From: Bradyrhizobiaceae bacterium
GTDB lineage: Bacteria > Pseudomonadota > Alphaproteobacteria > Rhizobiales > Xanthobacteraceae
NCBI GenBank assembly: GCA_016793685.1
Contig: JAEULX010000030.1
Location: forward strand, 1 to 6,950
DNA: 6,950 bases
Direction: 5' to 3'
In this document: positions 5,554 to 6,950 of the stretch, piece by piece
Layout: the number at the start of each line of letters is the position of its first letter
How positions within the stretch are numbered: position 1 is the first letter of the stretch
Notes under the pieces: generated by a model
Databases searched by the model: none
What the model was told of the DNA's origin: nothing
What the model saw: only the letters and a program-made list of their open reading frames with translations
Position numbers and translations under genes: made by a program

Positions 5554-6801
5554 ATGCGGCGGCTCTACCAGACGATTTACCTGACCATCGTCGCGACGCT
5601 GCTGCTCGTCGTGCTGATCGCCGGCGCGGTGTGGCGGCTCGGCTCGCCCGTTTCGCCGTTCGGCCAGGCGTTGGAAATGGCCGGCGAATTGGCCGGCACG
5701 GCGCTCCCCCCGGCGAACGCCCCGCGCGAGGCGCAGCAGGAGGCGCTCGATCACCTGGCAAGGCAGATAAACGCCGACCTTGCGCTGTTCGATTCCGAGT
5801 CGCGGCCGATCGCCTTCACCGGTCGCCCCCTGCCGCCGCCGTCCCGCGCCGATGAAGGCGGCTGGATCCACGGGCGCGGGGGACCCGCCTGGAGCTTCCG
5901 TCTGCCCGATATGCGCTGGGTGGTTGTGCGCGCGCCGCGCCGTCACCGCAATCCTGCGGTCAGCCTGGTGCTGTTTCTCGGCGTGATCGCCTTCGCCGTC
6001 GCGGTCTGCGCCTTTCCGGTGGTGCGCGGAATCACCCGGCGGCTCGAGAAGCTTCAGGCCGGCGTGGAGACGCTCGGCGCCGGCAATCTGTCGACGCGGG
6101 TCGAGGTCGAGGGGCGTGACGAGGTCGCGCGGCTCGCCGAGAGCTTCAACCGCGCGGCCGCACGCATCGAGGAACTCGTCGCCGCCCATCGCATGCTGCT
6201 TGCCAACGCCTCGCATGAATTGCGCACGCCGCTGTCCCGTATCCGCCTCGGCATCGAGCTGATGAGCGGAAAGCCCGACCCCAAATACGCCGCCGACCTC
6301 AAGCGCGACATCGCCGAACTCGACGGGCTGATCGATGAAATCCTGCTGGCGAGCCGGATCGAGGCGACCGGCGTGCTGCAGACGAGCGAAGAAGTCGACC
6401 TGCTCGCGCTCGCCGCCGAGGAATGCGCGCGCTATGAATGCGAGCTCGGGGGCGAGCCGGTCACGATGCGCGGCGATCCCCGGCTATTGCGGCGGATGAT
6501 CCGCAATCTGCTCGAAAACGCCGAGCGGCACGGCAAGCCGCCGGTGACCGTCAACCTGCGCCGCGCCGGCGACCGCGCAGTGCTCGAGGTGATGGACGCG
6601 GGGCCGGGCATACCGGCAGAACAACGCGAGCAGGTGTTTGCGCCGTTTTATCGCCTTACCGGCGATCCAAAAGGCGCGGGGCTGGGGTTGTCGCTGGTGC
6701 GGCAGATCGCGCGGCTGCATGGGGGAGAAGCGGTCGCCGACGCCAAAGCCGATGCGCCGAGCTGCTTTACGGTCACGCTCCCGCTCGTCCGTTCGGCGTA
6801 A
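5554..6801 (+). CDS. HAMP-domain sensor histidine kinase (CpxA-like)
   Basis: This 415-residue inner-membrane kinase has TM1 (about 8-27), a periplasmic domain of about 105 residues (28-133), TM2 (about 134-156), and a HAMP linker (about 157-210). The HisKA domain has the H-box SHELRTPLSR with phosphoacceptor His221. The ATP-binding domain (about 300-412) has an N box with Asn318 and Asn322, G1 DAGPGIP (from Asp348), F box FAPFYRL and G2 GAGLGL (374-379). All catalytic motifs are intact. It would autophosphorylate on His221 and pass the phosphate to Asp53 of the regulator encoded just upstream. The start is the ATG at 5554 with GGTGAG close in front; an in-frame GTG at 5530 hits a stop at 5548. 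The periplasmic segment has a Pro-rich patch (RPLPPPSR, 91-98) and no cysteine pair or recognised ligand domain. It is the last gene of the operon; no strong terminator follows. Confidence 0.95.
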   Translation: MRRLYQTIYLTIVATLLLVVLIAGAVWRLGSPVSPFGQALEMAGELAGTALPPANAPREAQQEALDHLARQINADLALFDSESRPIAFTGRPLPPPSRADEGGWIHGRGGPAWSFRLPDMRWVVVRAPRRHRNPAVSLVLFLGVIAFAVAVCAFPVVRGITRRLEKLQAGVETLGAGNLSTRVEVEGRDEVARLAESFNRAAARIEELVAAHRMLLANASHELRTPLSRIRLGIELMSGKPDPKYAADLKRDIAELDGLIDEILLASRIEATGVLQTSEEVDLLALAAEECARYECELGGEPVTMRGDPRLLRRMIRNLLENAERHGKPPVTVNLRRAGDRAVLEVMDAGPGIPAEQREQVFAPFYRLTGDPKGAGLGLSLVRQIARLHGGEAVADAKADAPSCFTVTLPLVRSA

Positions 6802-6906
6802 ACTCTTTGTCCCGCGAGTTCTTCGCAAGGGGGCCTTGCCATCGCGCCGTCGACATGATCGTGTTCGGGCCCAGTTGGACCCGGCACGCGGCATCGTAAG
6901 AGGACC
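6802..6906. other. Intergenic region after the kinase gene
   Basis: The 105-bp gap holds a 6-bp inverted repeat, GCAAGG-GGG-CCTTGC (6825-6839). It could form a small hairpin but is not followed by T residues, so it is at best a weak or Rho-assisted transcript end. No clear promoter for the following gene was recognised. Confidence 0.4.
6898..6904 (+). promoter_or_regulatory. Ribosome binding site of the right-edge gene
   Basis: AAGAGGA lies just before the ATG at 6907. The purine run is a good Shine-Dalgarno match, though the spacing is short, and it supports a real start here. Confidence 0.5.
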
Positions 6907-6950
6907 ATGCCTAGCCTATTCCGCCTTCTCTCGATTATCGCCGTCCTCGC
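6907..6950 (+). CDS. Start of a small hydrophobic, probably membrane, protein (cut by window)
   Basis: Only the first 14 complete codons are visible: MPSLFRLLSIIAVL, followed by GC of the next codon. A short polar start followed by a hydrophobic run indicates an N-terminal membrane segment or signal peptide. The opening resembles small single-TM hypothetical proteins (about 60-70 residues) found near aroK in rhizobial genomes, but that is recollection and cannot be confirmed from 44 nt. A purine-rich ribosome binding site precedes it. Confidence 0.6.
   Translation, partial: MPSLFRLLSIIAVL

Noticed and set aside
4115..5761. 548-codon minus-strand open frame opposite the Spy/CpxP-like and response regulator genes
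   Set aside because: It covers two real genes in antisense, starts inside the kinase gene, and is low-complexity Arg/Ala/Gly sequence. The long stop-free stretch is explained by GC content.
5485..6216. 243-codon minus-strand frame opposite the kinase gene
   Set aside because: Antisense shadow of the sensor kinase with no recognisable domain.
6825..6839. GCAAGG-GGG-CCTTGC hairpin as an intrinsic terminator
   Set aside because: The stem is only 6 bp, the loop 3 nt, and no T-tract follows, so a terminator call is not supported.
6438..6899. 153-codon plus-strand frame overlapping the end of the kinase gene
   Set aside because: It is out of frame with an intact kinase ATP-binding domain and Arg/Ala-rich, with no ribosome binding site of note.
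1..6950. Mobile element, CRISPR array, or tRNA/rRNA gene
   Set aside because: No transposase or integrase motifs, no spaced direct repeats and no tRNA- or rRNA-like segments were seen; gene content and coding style are uniform throughout.

Overview
The window is very GC-rich, densely packed and codes with a strong G/C bias at third positions. The proteins and the gene order (shikimate kinase, dehydroquinate synthase, then a CNNM/CorC transporter on one strand) suggest an alphaproteobacterium, probably of the order Hyphomicrobiales (Rhizobiales). That placement comes from remembered gene order and sequence style, not from a search.

Left part (1-4019, all on the minus strand, so read right to left): aroK, aroB and a DUF21/CBS/CorC_HlyC membrane protein form a tight cluster with overlapping stop and start codons (4 bp and 7 bp). 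After a 174-bp gap comes a LysR-type regulator whose C-terminus runs off the left edge. AroK and AroB are complete, with the expected active-site motifs, and carry out two steps of the shikimate pathway.

Middle (4020-4210): a divergent intergenic region. It holds a direct repeat that, read on the minus strand, is GTAAA-N5-GTAAA, an exact fit to the CpxR box described for enterobacteria.

Right part (4211-6801, plus strand): a three-gene envelope-stress cassette, made of a membrane-anchored or exported Spy/CpxP-like LTxxQ protein with a Gly/Phe/His-rich tract, an OmpR-family response regulator, and a two-TM HAMP histidine kinase. The model is that the kinase senses the envelope, phosphorylates the regulator at Asp53, and the regulator binds the box upstream of the first gene to autoregulate the operon. 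The Spy/CpxP-like protein would act as chaperone and/or feedback inhibitor in the periplasm. At the right edge (6907 onward) a small hydrophobic protein begins and is cut by the window.

The most notable observation is the CpxR-type box beside a co-directional cpxP-cpxR-cpxA-like operon in what looks like an alphaproteobacterium. The rest is ordinary housekeeping. No mobile element, CRISPR array, tRNA or rRNA was seen.
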